DNA of 64,000 bases from Chromohalobacter moromii (GTDB taxonomy: Bacteria; Pseudomonadota; Gammaproteobacteria; Pseudomonadales; Halomonadaceae), in NCBI RefSeq assembly GCF_023091865.1, contig NZ_JAHXDI010000004.1, positions 1 through 64,000 on the forward strand. The letters are read 5' to 3'. Below are positions 49,182 to 58,010 of this stretch, piece after piece. The notes under the pieces were generated by a model. It saw only the letters and a list, made by a program, of their open reading frames with translations, had not been told where the DNA came from and ran no database searches. Positions within the stretch are counted from its first letter, which is position 1. The number at the start of each line of letters is the position of its first letter. The translations under genes and the position numbers were made by a program.

Positions 49182-50024
49182 TCAGCGATAGCCGTTCATC
49201 AACTCGCGCACCAGTGGCGTGTCGGCATTGCGGTGGGTGGGTAGCTCGAAGCGGGCGCGGGCAATAGCGGTGCGTGAGAGAGTCGCTTCGATCAGCGTCT
49301 CGCCATCCTCGGCCACGGCCAGGGTCTCGCCTTGCGGGCCGAGGATGCATGAGCCGCCCCAGAAATGGCTGTCGCCTTCGGGGCCGAAGCGGTTGGCCAT
49401 GATCACGGGGGTGCCGTAGGTCATGGCGTAGAACTGCAGGTTGAGGGGCCAGTTCTTTTCGTTGGAGAAATCATCGCTGACGATACCCGAGGCCGAGTTG
49501 ATCGGCGCGCACAGAACGGTGGGGCGGGCCAGCAGGGCGGCGTGCACCAGCCCCGGATTCCACAGGTCGGCGCAGATCAGCGAGGTCGCCGACCAGCCGG
49601 GGCACACCGGAAGATGCGTGAGCTCGCTGCCATGGGTGAACAGCTTGCCTTCTTCCAGGCCACCGTAGGTGGGCAGGTTGAGCTTGCGGTGCACGGCCTG
49701 GAGCTTGCCGTGCTGGAGAATCGCCAGGGCGTTGTAGTACTCGCCGGGGCTGGCTTCCTCGACGAAGCCGACCACCACCTGCATTTCGTCGGCGGCGCGG
49801 GCCAGCTCGACCAGGCGCGGATCATGAGCCGGGCAGGCCACGTCGATCACCCGGTTGCCCAGGCCGTAGCCGGTCAGCGAGAGCTCGGGGAAGACCAGCA
49901 ATTCGAGCCCCTTGCGGCGTGCCTCGGCAATGAACGCGAGATGGCGTTCGAGGTTGGCGTCGACATCGCCGAGGCTGGCGTTGATCTGCGCGGCGCCGAC
50001 GCGCAGGTGATCCTGGTAGTGCAT
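49182..50024 (-). CDS. Nitrilase-superfamily amidohydrolase (copy 1)
   Basis: 280-residue carbon-nitrogen hydrolase with the complete catalytic triad: Glu47 (VFPELSLTG), Lys114 (VHRKLNLPTYG) and Cys151 (LICADLWNP). It hydrolyses an amide or related C-N bond in the cytoplasm. It is the last gene of the minus-strand operon that starts with the osmolyte ABC importer, and it aligns closely, motif by motif, with a second copy at 56319-57179. Context suggests an amide of an imported quaternary-amine solute; not proven. Confidence 0.85.
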   Translation of the reverse strand: MHYQDHLRVGAAQINASLGDVDANLERHLAFIAEARRKGLELLVFPELSLTGYGLGNRVIDVACPAHDPRLVELARAADEMQVVVGFVEEASPGEYYNALAILQHGKLQAVHRKLNLPTYGGLEEGKLFTHGSELTHLPVCPGWSATSLICADLWNPGLVHAALLARPTVLCAPINSASGIVSDDFSNEKNWPLNLQFYAMTYGTPVIMANRFGPEGDSHFWGGSCILGPQGETLAVAEDGETLIEATLSRTAIARARFELPTHRNADTPLVRELMNGYR

Positions 50025-50036
50025 GGTGGCGTCTCG

Positions 50037-51356
50037 CTATTGTTTGGAAAACGTGGGTGCGCCGAGCAGCGCCAGCAGGTCGCTTGCCGGACGTGCCTCG
50101 AGGCTCATCACCACGTCGTGCAGCCGGGCTGCGCGTTCGCCCAGCACGGGATCGGCCAGCGCCCAGTACTTGGCGAATATCTCGGCGTCCGAAAGCGGGC
50201 GATCGGGGTTGCCGCGCGCCTCGAAGTCGGCGCTTTCGATGACCTCGCCGCTTTCCAGATGCAGCCGGGCGCGCGCCCAGCGCTCGGCGGGAAAGCGCGC
50301 ATTGAAGGTGTCATCCTCGTGAATCTCCACCCGGCTGGCCAGGGCCTTGAGATCCGGGGCGTCGAGTTCGTCGCTGACGCCGGCGACATCCACGGTGCCT
50401 CGGCCCAAAGCGCAAGCGACGGACCAGGGCAGGCTGTACTGGGCCTGCTCGGTGGTGGTCGGGTGCGTCACGTGCAGGCGCTTGCCCTCGTGAAAGGTGA
50501 CGATCTCGATGCGCGCGATGGCGGCGGGGTCGCGTTGCTCCGCGGGCAGTGACAGCACGGCTTCCACCGCGGGCTGGGCCCAGCGGCAGACCGGGTAGGC
50601 CTTGAAGTACTGCTCGTGGAGATACCAGCGCTCGCCCAGGTCCTGCCAGAGAGTGGCCACGTCCGGCGCGGTCACGGTCAGCGCCGGGGCGCCGGTGAAG
50701 CCATCCTCGGCCAGCAGGGCGGCGGAGATGCCGGTCATCGCGCCCCAGCCGGAGCCGTCCTTGAGCATCGTGGGATGGTCGATGCAGCGCATCATCTGGC
50801 TGCGCGGGCCATAGAACTCGGCGATGCCGAGGGCATGATGCAACGTCTCGACATCGGCCCCGCGCAGGCGCGCGGCCACGGCGGCGACGCCCAGGGCATT
50901 CCATGCGCCGGAGGTGTGGTAGTCCGGGCTGGTGGCGTGCAGGGCGATCCCCGCGCGGGTGGCGATCTCGTAGCCGTAGGCGAGCAGGGCGAGGAAGTCG
51001 CGCCCGGAGAGGTCGGCCACCTCGGGCAGCGCCAGCAAGCCGGGCAGCAGGGCCACGCCGGCATGGCCCTTGGTCAGCACCTGGCCGTCGTGGGCGTCGA
51101 GCGCGTCGATCAGCCAGGCCCCGTGCAGGGCGACGCCGGTGGGCGAGGCCTGGCCGGCGGTGAATAGCAGCGGGCGGTCGCCGCCATGCTGGGAGGTCAC
51201 GAAGCGCGTGGCCTTGTCGGCCAGCGGCGTGCGGGTGGCGCCAGCGGCCACGCCCAGCAGATCGAGCAGGCAGCGCTTGGCCTGATGGAGGTGGGCGTCG
51301 TCCAGGGTGGAGAGATCGACCCCGTGCATCCAGTCGAGGGGGGCGTGGTCGTGCAT
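50037..51356 (-). CDS. MmgE/PrpD-family protein
   Basis: 439 residues of the MmgE/PrpD fold (2-methylcitrate dehydratase, cis-aconitate decarboxylase and iminodisuccinate epimerase belong here). Conserved stretches include KRCLLDLLGVAAGA, LAYGYEIATR, LHHALGIAEFYGP, DGSGWGAMTG and FKAYPVCRWAQP. It is probably a lyase or isomerase on a carboxylated intermediate; which one cannot be told. It lies 12 bases upstream of the amidase in the same operon. Confidence 0.83.
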   Translation of the reverse strand: MHDHAPLDWMHGVDLSTLDDAHLHQAKRCLLDLLGVAAGATRTPLADKATRFVTSQHGGDRPLLFTAGQASPTGVALHGAWLIDALDAHDGQVLTKGHAGVALLPGLLALPEVADLSGRDFLALLAYGYEIATRAGIALHATSPDYHTSGAWNALGVAAVAARLRGADVETLHHALGIAEFYGPRSQMMRCIDHPTMLKDGSGWGAMTGISAALLAEDGFTGAPALTVTAPDVATLWQDLGERWYLHEQYFKAYPVCRWAQPAVEAVLSLPAEQRDPAAIARIEIVTFHEGKRLHVTHPTTTEQAQYSLPWSVACALGRGTVDVAGVSDELDAPDLKALASRVEIHEDDTFNARFPAERWARARLHLESGEVIESADFEARGNPDRPLSDAEIFAKYWALADPVLGERAARLHDVVMSLEARPASDLLALLGAPTFSKQ

Positions 51357-51436
51357 GGCAGTGGCCTCGGGTGCTGGCGAAGAAAGGCGTGACGAAAGAC
51401 GGGGCCGGTATGAAGCGGCCCGCGTCGCGGTCGGCG

Positions 51437-51453
51437 GCGGAGCCTGGCTCCGC
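51437..51453. other. Short intercistronic hairpin
   Basis: Seven-bp stem GCGGAGC-CTG-GCTCCGC between the binding-protein gene and the PrpD-like gene. May act as an mRNA processing or attenuation element. Confidence 0.4.
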
Positions 51454-51460
51454 GTGCCGA

Positions 51461-52363
51461 TTACAGCAGGTCGTGCTCCTCGAGGAAGCGCTCGGCGACC
51501 TTCTCGACGGGCTGCTTGTCGACGTCGACTTGGGCATTGAGGCGCGCCATGGTGCTGTCATCGAGCAGGGCGGAGAGCGCGTTCATGCGTTCGTCGAGAT
51601 CGGGGTTCGCCTCGAGCGCTTCCTCGCGGACCACCGGGGTCAGCGCATAGTCGGGGAAGAAGTGCTTGTCGTCCTCGAGGACGGTCAGGTCCAGGGCCGG
51701 GATGCGCCCGTTGGTCGCCGTGGTCATCGCCACGTCGACTTCTTCCTGATCCAGCGAGGTCAGGGTCAGGCCCTGGTCCATCCGCTTCACGTTGCGCCGG
51801 CCGAACTCGAAGCCATAGGTCTCCTGCATCGGGCGCAGGCCGTCATCGCGCGAGTAGAAGGTCGCGTTGGAGGCGAGCACCAGTTCCTGGCCGCCATTGA
51901 TGACGTCGGCGAGATCGGAAATGGTGGCGATGCCGCGTGCTTCGGCGTCGTCTTTCCGCATGGCCAGGGCGTAGGTGTTGTTGGCCTCGGAGGGCTCGAG
52001 CCAGATCAGCCCCTTCTCGGCGTCGAGTTCCTTGACGCGCGCGTAGGTGGCCTCCGGCGAGAGGTCCTCGGTCACCTTGTTGTAGCTGATCAGCGAGGTG
52101 CCGGTGTATTCCCAGTAGAGATCCACCTGGCCGCTCTCTTGGGCGCGGCGCAGCACCGTGGTGCCCATGCCGGCGCGCTGGTCAACCTCGTAGCCATGGG
52201 CCTGGAGGTATTGCGTGGTCATGCTCGACAGGATGAGCTGTTCGGTGAAGTTCTTGCCGCCGACGGTGATGTCCTCGGCGTGGGCGGCGGTACTGGTGAG
52301 GGGGCTGACGAGGGTGCTGGCGAGAGCCAGGCCGCCGATCAGCGGGAGCAGGGATTGTCGCAT
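51461..52363 (-). CDS. OpuBC/ProX-type osmolyte-binding protein (paralogue 1)
   Basis: 300-residue periplasmic binding protein with a Sec signal peptide (cleaved near AHA/EDI). The mature start DITVGGKNFTEQLILSSM and VDLYWEYTGTSLI are typical of the choline/glycine-betaine OpuBC-OsmF family. It is one of three paralogues in this locus, and is encoded downstream of paralogue 2 in the same operon. Ligand specificity within quaternary amines unknown. The ATG at 52363 starts the signal peptide; an upstream frame to 52423 is rejected. Confidence 0.87.
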   Translation of the reverse strand: MRQSLLPLIGGLALASTLVSPLTSTAAHAEDITVGGKNFTEQLILSSMTTQYLQAHGYEVDQRAGMGTTVLRRAQESGQVDLYWEYTGTSLISYNKVTEDLSPEATYARVKELDAEKGLIWLEPSEANNTYALAMRKDDAEARGIATISDLADVINGGQELVLASNATFYSRDDGLRPMQETYGFEFGRRNVKRMDQGLTLTSLDQEEVDVAMTTATNGRIPALDLTVLEDDKHFFPDYALTPVVREEALEANPDLDERMNALSALLDDSTMARLNAQVDVDKQPVEKVAERFLEEHDLL

Positions 52364-52390
52364 GGGTGACACTCTTGCCTGAGAAGGGGA

Positions 52391-52437
52391 AGGCAGCGGG
52401 CACCGTGCGCCGTCGGCCGGCACGGTGCCCGCTGTCT
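52391..52437. terminator. Long hairpin between two binding-protein genes
   Basis: Eighteen-bp stem with one G-T pair (core CAGCGGGCACCGTGC / GCACGGTGCCCGCTG, 15 bp perfect) and an 11-base loop, between paralogues 2 and 1. No T tract; probably a partial terminator or mRNA stabiliser setting relative expression. Confidence 0.6.
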
Positions 52438-52449
52438 GCGGAATGGCGA

Positions 52450-53334
52450 TTACAGCAGGTCGTTTTCCTCGAGGAAGTTCTCGGCCACCTGTTCGATGGG
52501 CGTCTTGTCGACATCGACCTGAGCGTTGAGGGTGGACATGGTGTCGTTGTCGAGCAGGCCGGAGAGGGTGTTCATCTGCTCGGCCAGCTCGGGATTGGCG
52601 TCCAGGGTCGCCTGGCGCACCACCGGCGTCAGCGCGTAGGCCGGGAAGAAGTTCTGGTCGTCCTCGAGCACCTGGAAGTCGAAGGCGGGGATGCGGCCGT
52701 CGGTGGCGAACACCAGCCCCACGTCGACCTGCTCGTCGCGCAGCGCTTGGTAGACAAGGCCGGAGTCCATGCGCTTGACGTCGCCCCGGCTGGCGCGGAA
52801 GTCATAGGCTTGCTGCAGCGGGCGCCAGCCGTCTTCACGGGCGTAGAATTCAGCGTTCATGGCGAAGGTCAGCCCCTGCTCGTCGTTGACTGCCTGGGCC
52901 AGGTCGCTGAGCGAGGTGATGCCGGTTTCCTCGACGCTTGCCTCGCGCATGGCCAGCGCGTAGGTGTTGTTGGCGTCGGAGGGCTCGAGCCATACCAGGC
53001 CCTTCTCGGCGTCGAGTTCCTTGACCTTCTGGTAGGTCTCGTCGACGGTCAACCCTTCGGCGGATTCGTCGTTGTAGTTGATCAGCGAGGTGCCGGTGTA
53101 TTCCCAGTAGAGGTCGATCTGACCGTTTTCCTGAGCCTGGCGCAGGACGGCGGAGCCCAGCCCGGCGCGCTTCTCGACGTCGTAGCCGAGGCCTTCCAGG
53201 TACTGGGTGGTCATGCTGGAAAGGATCTGCTGCTCGGTGAAGTTCTTGCCGCCGACCACGATCTCGTTCGCCTGGGCGGTGGCCAGGCTGCTGGCCAGCA
53301 CTGCGCCGGTGAGCAGGGGAATCAAGGTTTTCAT
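52450..53334 (-). CDS. OpuBC/ProX-type osmolyte-binding protein (paralogue 2)
   Basis: 294 residues with signal peptide (cleaved after AQA, residue 22) and the mature start NEIVVGGKNFTEQQILSSM. Shares most of its length with paralogue 1, including VDLYWEYTGTSLI, AEKGLVWLEPSDANNTYALAM and the C-terminal EENDLL. It follows the permease gene after 86 bases. Good ribosome site (AAAGGAG) upstream. Confidence 0.88.
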   Translation of the reverse strand: MKTLIPLLTGAVLASSLATAQANEIVVGGKNFTEQQILSSMTTQYLEGLGYDVEKRAGLGSAVLRQAQENGQIDLYWEYTGTSLINYNDESAEGLTVDETYQKVKELDAEKGLVWLEPSDANNTYALAMREASVEETGITSLSDLAQAVNDEQGLTFAMNAEFYAREDGWRPLQQAYDFRASRGDVKRMDSGLVYQALRDEQVDVGLVFATDGRIPAFDFQVLEDDQNFFPAYALTPVVRQATLDANPELAEQMNTLSGLLDNDTMSTLNAQVDVDKTPIEQVAENFLEENDLL

Positions 53335-53420
53335 GGTGTCGCTCCTTTCGTTGCTTGTTGGACAGCCGTTGCTTGTTGGATAGCGGTTGATTGTCGGGTT
53401 CGAGCCGTCGAGGGCGTCCG

Positions 53421-54152
53421 CTAGGCGCGGCCCGGATTCACCCCGCGCGGCACTACCACGAAGGCGGTGATGGCGATGAGCATGTCCACCACGACCGCCA
53501 GCAACGCCGTGGGAATCGCGCCGGAGAGCATCATGACCGGGTCGTAGAGATCGATGCCGGTGAAGATCAGCTCACCGAGACCGCCCGCGCCGATCAGGAA
53601 GGCCAGCGGCACCGTCCCGATGTTGATCGCCAGCGCCGTGCGGATGCCGGCGAAGATGACGTACAGCGCATTGGGCAGTTCGACCCGCAGCAGGCGCTGG
53701 GTGGGCGACATGCCGATGCCCGCCGCGGCTTCCTTGAGGGCCGGATCGACGCCCTTGAGCCCGGTATAGGTGTTGCGGGCGATGGGCAGCAGCGTGGCCA
53801 CGAACAGCCCGAAGACCGCCGGGACGGTGCCGATGCCGAGAAAGCTCATCGACAGCGCCAGCACGGCCAGCGTGGGGATGGTGGTGCCCACGTTGAGGAC
53901 CTGCATCATGGATTCGGCGACCCGCGCCATGCTGGGGCGCGATAGCCAGATGCCCAGCGGGATGGCGACCAGGATCGCCAGGCCACCGGACATGACGGTC
54001 AGCCACAGGTGTTGCACGGCCAGGTAATGGACGTCGGGCAGATAGAAGATGAAGTCGTCGATCACGCCGCTGGACTGACTCCAGACACCGGCGAGGAAGA
54101 CGGCCACCAGCACCAGCAAACGCCCGGCGCCGGCAAGATTCAGCGTCGGCAT
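53421..54152 (-). CDS. Osmolyte ABC transporter permease (OpuBB-like)
   Basis: 243-residue inner-membrane permease with about six helices and the binding-protein-dependent transport loop EAAAGIGMSPTQRLLRVELP. It pairs with the permease at 55400-56062 around the ATPase. The ATG at 54152 lies four bases from the ATPase stop codon, implying coupling. Confidence 0.87.
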   Translation of the reverse strand: MPTLNLAGAGRLLVLVAVFLAGVWSQSSGVIDDFIFYLPDVHYLAVQHLWLTVMSGGLAILVAIPLGIWLSRPSMARVAESMMQVLNVGTTIPTLAVLALSMSFLGIGTVPAVFGLFVATLLPIARNTYTGLKGVDPALKEAAAGIGMSPTQRLLRVELPNALYVIFAGIRTALAINIGTVPLAFLIGAGGLGELIFTGIDLYDPVMMLSGAIPTALLAVVVDMLIAITAFVVVPRGVNPGRA

Positions 54153-54156
54153 GGGC

Positions 54157-55338
54157 TTACTCCTTGGGGGCCGATGACGGAGAGGCCTCGTCGAGCGCGA
54201 CGCCGTCATCGCCCTTGGAATGGGCGCGGTAGCGCGACCCCAGGTGATGGGTGATCGCGCGCTGGGTGATCTGGCCGACGATGCGGCCGTCGTCGTCGAC
54301 GCAAGGCACCCATGTCATGTCGTGGGCGAACATCAGCGAGGCGACCTTGCGCAGGTCGTCGTCGAGGCTGACCACCACCGGCACGCTCTGGTAGTGATCG
54401 CGACAATGGCCCTGAGTGGTGCGGGCGACGGGGGCGGTGATGATGCCCACCGGCTGACGCTTGTGGTTCACCATCACGATGCTGTTCAGATAACCGTAGG
54501 ATTCGATGCGTTGTAGCGCGGTGGCCAGGGTGTCGTCAGGACGGACGAGGCCGATTTCCTCGCTGGCCAGATCGCGGACCTTGACCAGGTTGAGGCGCTT
54601 CAACGCCCGGTCTTCGCCCAGGAAGGATTCGACGAAGTCGTTCTTGGGCGCCGCGAGCAGCTCGTCCGGCTCCGAGTACTGGACCAGCTTGCCTTCACGG
54701 AAGATGGCGATGCGATCGCCCATCTTGATCGCTTCGTCGATATCGTGACTGACGAACATGATCGTCTTCTTGAGGTCCTGCTGCATCTTCAGGAATTCGT
54801 CCTGAATCACCGCCCGGTTGATCGGGTCGATGGCGCCGAACGGTTCGTCCATCAGCATCACGGGGGGATCGGCGGCCAGCGCCCGGGCCACGCCGATGCG
54901 CTGTTGCTGCCCGCCGGAAAGCTCGCTGGGATAACGCTTGAGGAAGGCATCCGGCTCCAGCGCGATCATGTGCATCATCTCGCGGGCGCGTTCTCGGTAC
55001 TTGGCCTTGTCCCAGCCCAGCAGCTTGGGCACCACGGTGATGTTTTCCTCGATGGTCATGTTGGGGAACAGACCGATCTGCTGGATCACGTAGCCGATGT
55101 TGCGGCGCAGGTCCTGGGTGTCGAGGCTGGTGGTGTCCTCGCCGTTGATGAACACCTTGCCCGAGGTCGGGCGGATGATGCGGTTGATCATCTTCAGGGT
55201 GGTGGTCTTGCCACAGCCCGAGGGGCCGAGCAGGATGCAGATCTCGCCGCTCGGCACCTCCATGCTGATGTGGTCGGCGGCGGTCACCGCGCCCTTGGGC
55301 GTGTCGAAGACCTTGGTCAAGTTATCGAGTCGAATCAT
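54157..55338 (-). CDS. Osmolyte ABC transporter ATPase with CBS domains
   Basis: 393 residues: ATPase domain with Walker A GPSGCGKTT, signature LSGGQQQRIGVARAL and Walker B VMLMDEPFGAID, then two CBS motifs (about 250-370). This is the OpuA/OpuC/ProV type, in which the CBS pair senses ionic strength and gates osmolyte import. That fits a salt-responsive betaine or choline importer. Second gene of the operon. Confidence 0.9.
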   Translation of the reverse strand: MIRLDNLTKVFDTPKGAVTAADHISMEVPSGEICILLGPSGCGKTTTLKMINRIIRPTSGKVFINGEDTTSLDTQDLRRNIGYVIQQIGLFPNMTIEENITVVPKLLGWDKAKYRERAREMMHMIALEPDAFLKRYPSELSGGQQQRIGVARALAADPPVMLMDEPFGAIDPINRAVIQDEFLKMQQDLKKTIMFVSHDIDEAIKMGDRIAIFREGKLVQYSEPDELLAAPKNDFVESFLGEDRALKRLNLVKVRDLASEEIGLVRPDDTLATALQRIESYGYLNSIVMVNHKRQPVGIITAPVARTTQGHCRDHYQSVPVVVSLDDDLRKVASLMFAHDMTWVPCVDDDGRIVGQITQRAITHHLGSRYRAHSKGDDGVALDEASPSSAPKE

Positions 55339-55399
55339 GAAGCGGTCCTTGTCGGGTCGGCAGCCTGTTGTGGTTTGCAGCGCGTGGCGCGGAGGCGAA

Positions 55400-56062
55400 T
55401 CAGGTGATGGCGGCGCGTTCCATGCCCTTGGGCGTCAGCCGCTTCTGCAGGGCCAGCAGCGCATAGTCGACGATGATCGCCAACACGCTGACAGCCACGG
55501 CGCCGAGGATCAGCTGACGTGGATCGGACTGGGAAATGCCGCGACTGATGAGCGTGCCGAGCCCGCCGGCGCCGATGTAGGCGGCGATCGCCATGACACC
55601 GATGTTGAGCACCACGGCGGTACGCACGCCGGCCATGATCACCGGCACGGCGAGTGGGATCTCGACCATGCGCAGGCGCTGGTTCTGGCTCATGCCGACG
55701 CCGCGCGCGGCTTCGCGCAGGGCCGGGTCGACGTTGTTGATGGCGGTGTAGGTGTTGCGGATGATCGGCAGCTGCGAGTACAGCAGCACCGCGATGACCG
55801 CCGGCATGTAGCCGATGCCCTGGCCGATGATCGAGAGGATCGGAATCATGATCCCGAACAACGCGATGGAGGGAATGGTCACGATGATTGAGGCGATGTA
55901 GAGCACGGTCTTGGCGATGCGCTCATTTTTCGTGATGGCGATACCGATGGGGACGCCGGTCAGCGTGGCGATCCCCACCGCGACACCCACCAGACTGATA
56001 TGCTCGAGGGTAAGGGTCCCCAGCAACTCGAGATTGTCGAGAAAATATTGCAGTAATTCCAC
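55400..56062 (-). CDS. Osmolyte ABC transporter permease (OpuBD-like)
   Basis: 220-residue inner-membrane permease with five to six helices and the loop EAARGVGMSQNQRLRMVEIPL. First gene of the importer operon that runs through to the amidase at 49182. The roughly 250 bases upstream, shared with the divergent second amidase gene, are A+T rich and must contain the promoter(s). Confidence 0.88.
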   Translation of the reverse strand: MELLQYFLDNLELLGTLTLEHISLVGVAVGIATLTGVPIGIAITKNERIAKTVLYIASIIVTIPSIALFGIMIPILSIIGQGIGYMPAVIAVLLYSQLPIIRNTYTAINNVDPALREAARGVGMSQNQRLRMVEIPLAVPVIMAGVRTAVVLNIGVMAIAAYIGAGGLGTLISRGISQSDPRQLILGAVAVSVLAIIVDYALLALQKRLTPKGMERAAIT

Positions 56063-56318
56063 GGCACGGACCTCGCACTCGCGATGGAGTGGTTTGTTTG
56101 AACTTGTATAAATTTCTTATATGAAAGGCTTTTTATAAGTTCGTATTATGTGAAGAGCATAACACGCTCTCCGCGAGTGCCCCCCGTTTTGGGCATTAGG
56201 ATGTGTCATCTCATTCATTTTCAGTGGCAATGGGCGTTCGATAGGCAACGCATCGACTTCGCCGTATGCTCGTTGGCGATAATGCCGTGTTTTGATTTTC
56301 CTTGCAGGAGGCCGCCCC

Positions 56319-57179
56319 TTGAGCACTCGCCGGACGAATTACCGACTCGCCGCCGCCCAGATGAACTGCGTCCTGGCCGATGTCGCGTGCAATCTCGAGA
56401 CGCATCGTCGCGTCATTGAGTCGGCGCGCCACCGGGACGTCGATGTCCTGGTGTTCCCCGAGCTTTCGTTGACCGGTTACGACCTGGGCGCGCGCGTCCC
56501 TGAGGTCGCAATGGACCGCGATGATCCGCGTCTGCTCCAGCTGGCGGATGCCGCCGGCGACATGCTGACCGTGGTCGGCTTCGTCGAGCGCTGCGCCCGC
56601 GGCGAGTACGCCAATGCTATGGCGTGTCTGTGCGGGGGCAGCGTCGTCGCCGTGCATCGCAAGCTCAACCTCTGCACCTACGGTGGGCACGAGGAGGGCA
56701 AGCATTTCGGCAAGGGACAGACGCTCACCGTCACCGATGCCGACGGCCTCGCCTGCGGGGTGATGATCTGCGCCGACCTCTGGAATCCGGGCCTGGCCCA
56801 CGCGGCCATGCTGGAGCGGCCCGACGTGCTGCTGGCGCCGGTCAACGCGGCGACCGGGATGGTCGACGGCGATTTCGACGACGAAGGCAACTGGCTTATC
56901 TGCCTGAAGTTCTACGCCATGATGTACGCCACGCCGATGGTCATGGCGCATCGCTACGGGGCCGAGGGCGACGCCTGGTTCTGGGGCGGCAGTTGCATCG
57001 TCGGCGTCGACGGCCGGGTGCTGGCGCGGGCCGAGGACGGCGAGACCCTCGTCAGCGCCGACATCGACACCGACGAGATCGACGCCGCGCGCTTCGCGAT
57101 GCCGACCCACCGCGACGCCGATACGCCGCTGGTGGCCTCGCTGATGGCGCAGCGGCTGGAGCGGGAGCGGCGTGGTTGA
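56319..57179 (+). CDS. Nitrilase-superfamily amidohydrolase (copy 2)
   Basis: 286 residues with catalytic Glu48 (VFPELSLTG), Lys115 (VHRKLNLCTYG) and Cys151 (MICADLWNP). Closely parallels copy 1 at 49182-50024, including FWGGSCI and PTHRDADTPLV near the C-terminus, so the two are paralogues that flank the importer operon. A TTG at 56319 with AGGAGG 7 bases upstream is the likely start; an in-frame TTG at 56292 lacks such a site. Divergent from the permease gene. Confidence 0.85.
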   Translation: MSTRRTNYRLAAAQMNCVLADVACNLETHRRVIESARHRDVDVLVFPELSLTGYDLGARVPEVAMDRDDPRLLQLADAAGDMLTVVGFVERCARGEYANAMACLCGGSVVAVHRKLNLCTYGGHEEGKHFGKGQTLTVTDADGLACGVMICADLWNPGLAHAAMLERPDVLLAPVNAATGMVDGDFDDEGNWLICLKFYAMMYATPMVMAHRYGAEGDAWFWGGSCIVGVDGRVLARAEDGETLVSADIDTDEIDAARFAMPTHRDADTPLVASLMAQRLERERRG

Positions 57180-57350
57180 GGCGAGTCAGGCCAGAATATA
57201 GCGTTCGCTGGTTACCCGAGATGGTTCTCGCTGCATGATTATTTCGCCCTGACGCACCGAGAGCAGTACGTCGCCTTGTCTGACCTTCGCTCGTCGACTT
57301 TTCAGGCAGTGCCTAGAGAAGTGCCGATACGCGTTGAGTGTGACAGGATA

Positions 57351-57385
57351 TTGTACATGTCTGCAGGTTAGGCTAGAATTGTACA
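57351..57385 (+). promoter_or_regulatory. yefM-yoeB promoter/operator
   Basis: Two TGTACA boxes (57352-57357 and 57380-57385), the core sequence of the E. coli yefM-yoeB operator, flank a -10 like TAGAAT (57374-57379). The first box overlaps a -35 like TTGTAC at 17-bp spacing. Autorepression by the YefM-YoeB complex is the obvious model. Confidence 0.7.
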
Positions 57386-57410
57386 GTAAGCGGTACAGGA
57401 GAGAGAGCCG

Positions 57411-57671
57411 ATGAGAATTATTTCCTTCACCGAGGCTCGCAATAGCCTCAAGGCAGTACTGGATAACGTGGTCAACGATGCCGACACCACGGTCATTACG
57501 CGTCGTGATGCCGAGAACGCGGTGGTAATGTCGCTTGACTATTACAATGGCCTGATGGAAACGGTCCATCTGCTGCGTTCCCCTGCCAATGCCGAACATC
57601 TGAATAAGTCAATTGCACAATACAAGGCTGGAAAAGTCGCCGAGCGTGAGTTGATAGATGGGGATGAATAG
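57411..57671 (+). CDS. yefM: Antitoxin YefM (Phd/YefM family)
   Basis: 86-residue antitoxin. The N-terminal Phd/YefM fold starts MRIISFTEARNSLKAVLDNV and contains ITRRDAENAVVMSLDYYNGLMET. The acidic C-terminal tail neutralises YoeB. GGAGAG lies just upstream. The gene overlaps yoeB by 8-14 bases. Confidence 0.93.
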   Translation: MRIISFTEARNSLKAVLDNVVNDADTTVITRRDAENAVVMSLDYYNGLMETVHLLRSPANAEHLNKSIAQYKAGKVAERELIDGDE

Positions 57672-57927
57672 TCGCTTGCTCTGCTGGACGGACGAGTCAT
57701 GGAAAGACTACCTCCACTGGCAAAGTCAGGATAAAAAAACCCTCAAAAGAATTAACAAGCTAATTTCTGACGTGAAGCGCTCCCCGTTTGAGGGTATTGG
57801 TAAACCAGAACCTCTCAAGGAAAACATGACGGGGTTCTGGTCACGCCGTATCGATGAGACCAACCGTCTGGTATATGCCGTGGATGATGCCGCGATAACG
57901 ATCATATCCTGCAGGTATCACTATTGA
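57658..57927 (+). CDS. yoeB: mRNA-interferase toxin YoeB
   Basis: 89 residues (87 from the second ATG at 57664). It is nearly collinear with E. coli YoeB, including PFEGxGKPEPLK, GFWSRRI and the terminal CRYHY. The catalytic residues corresponding to E46, R65, H83 and Y84 are Glu49, Arg68, His86 and Tyr87 counted from the second ATG, so the ribosome-dependent mRNA-cleaving toxin looks intact. Either ATG could start it. Confidence 0.93.
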   Translation: MGMNSRLLCWTDESWKDYLHWQSQDKKTLKRINKLISDVKRSPFEGIGKPEPLKENMTGFWSRRIDETNRLVYAVDDAAITIISCRYHY

Positions 57928-57933
57928 ACATAA

Positions 57934-57960
57934 AACGCCCGAGGCAGCGCCTCGGGCGTT
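57934..57960. terminator. Terminator behind yoeB
   Basis: Twelve-bp perfect stem AACGCCCGAGGC / GCCTCGGGCGTT with a 3-base loop, 7 bases after the yoeB stop codon. Confidence 0.75.
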
Positions 57961-58010
57961 CTGACGCTATTAATCGTCATCCCGTTTCATGGACCGGGCA
58001 TCCCCTGACA

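Noticed and set aside
49365-50552. 395-codon open frame opposite the amidase and PrpD genes
   Set aside because: Spans two genes with intact catalytic motifs on the other strand; no own motif or ribosome site. The same applies to long frames at 21095-22147, 51371-53424 and 58632-59996.
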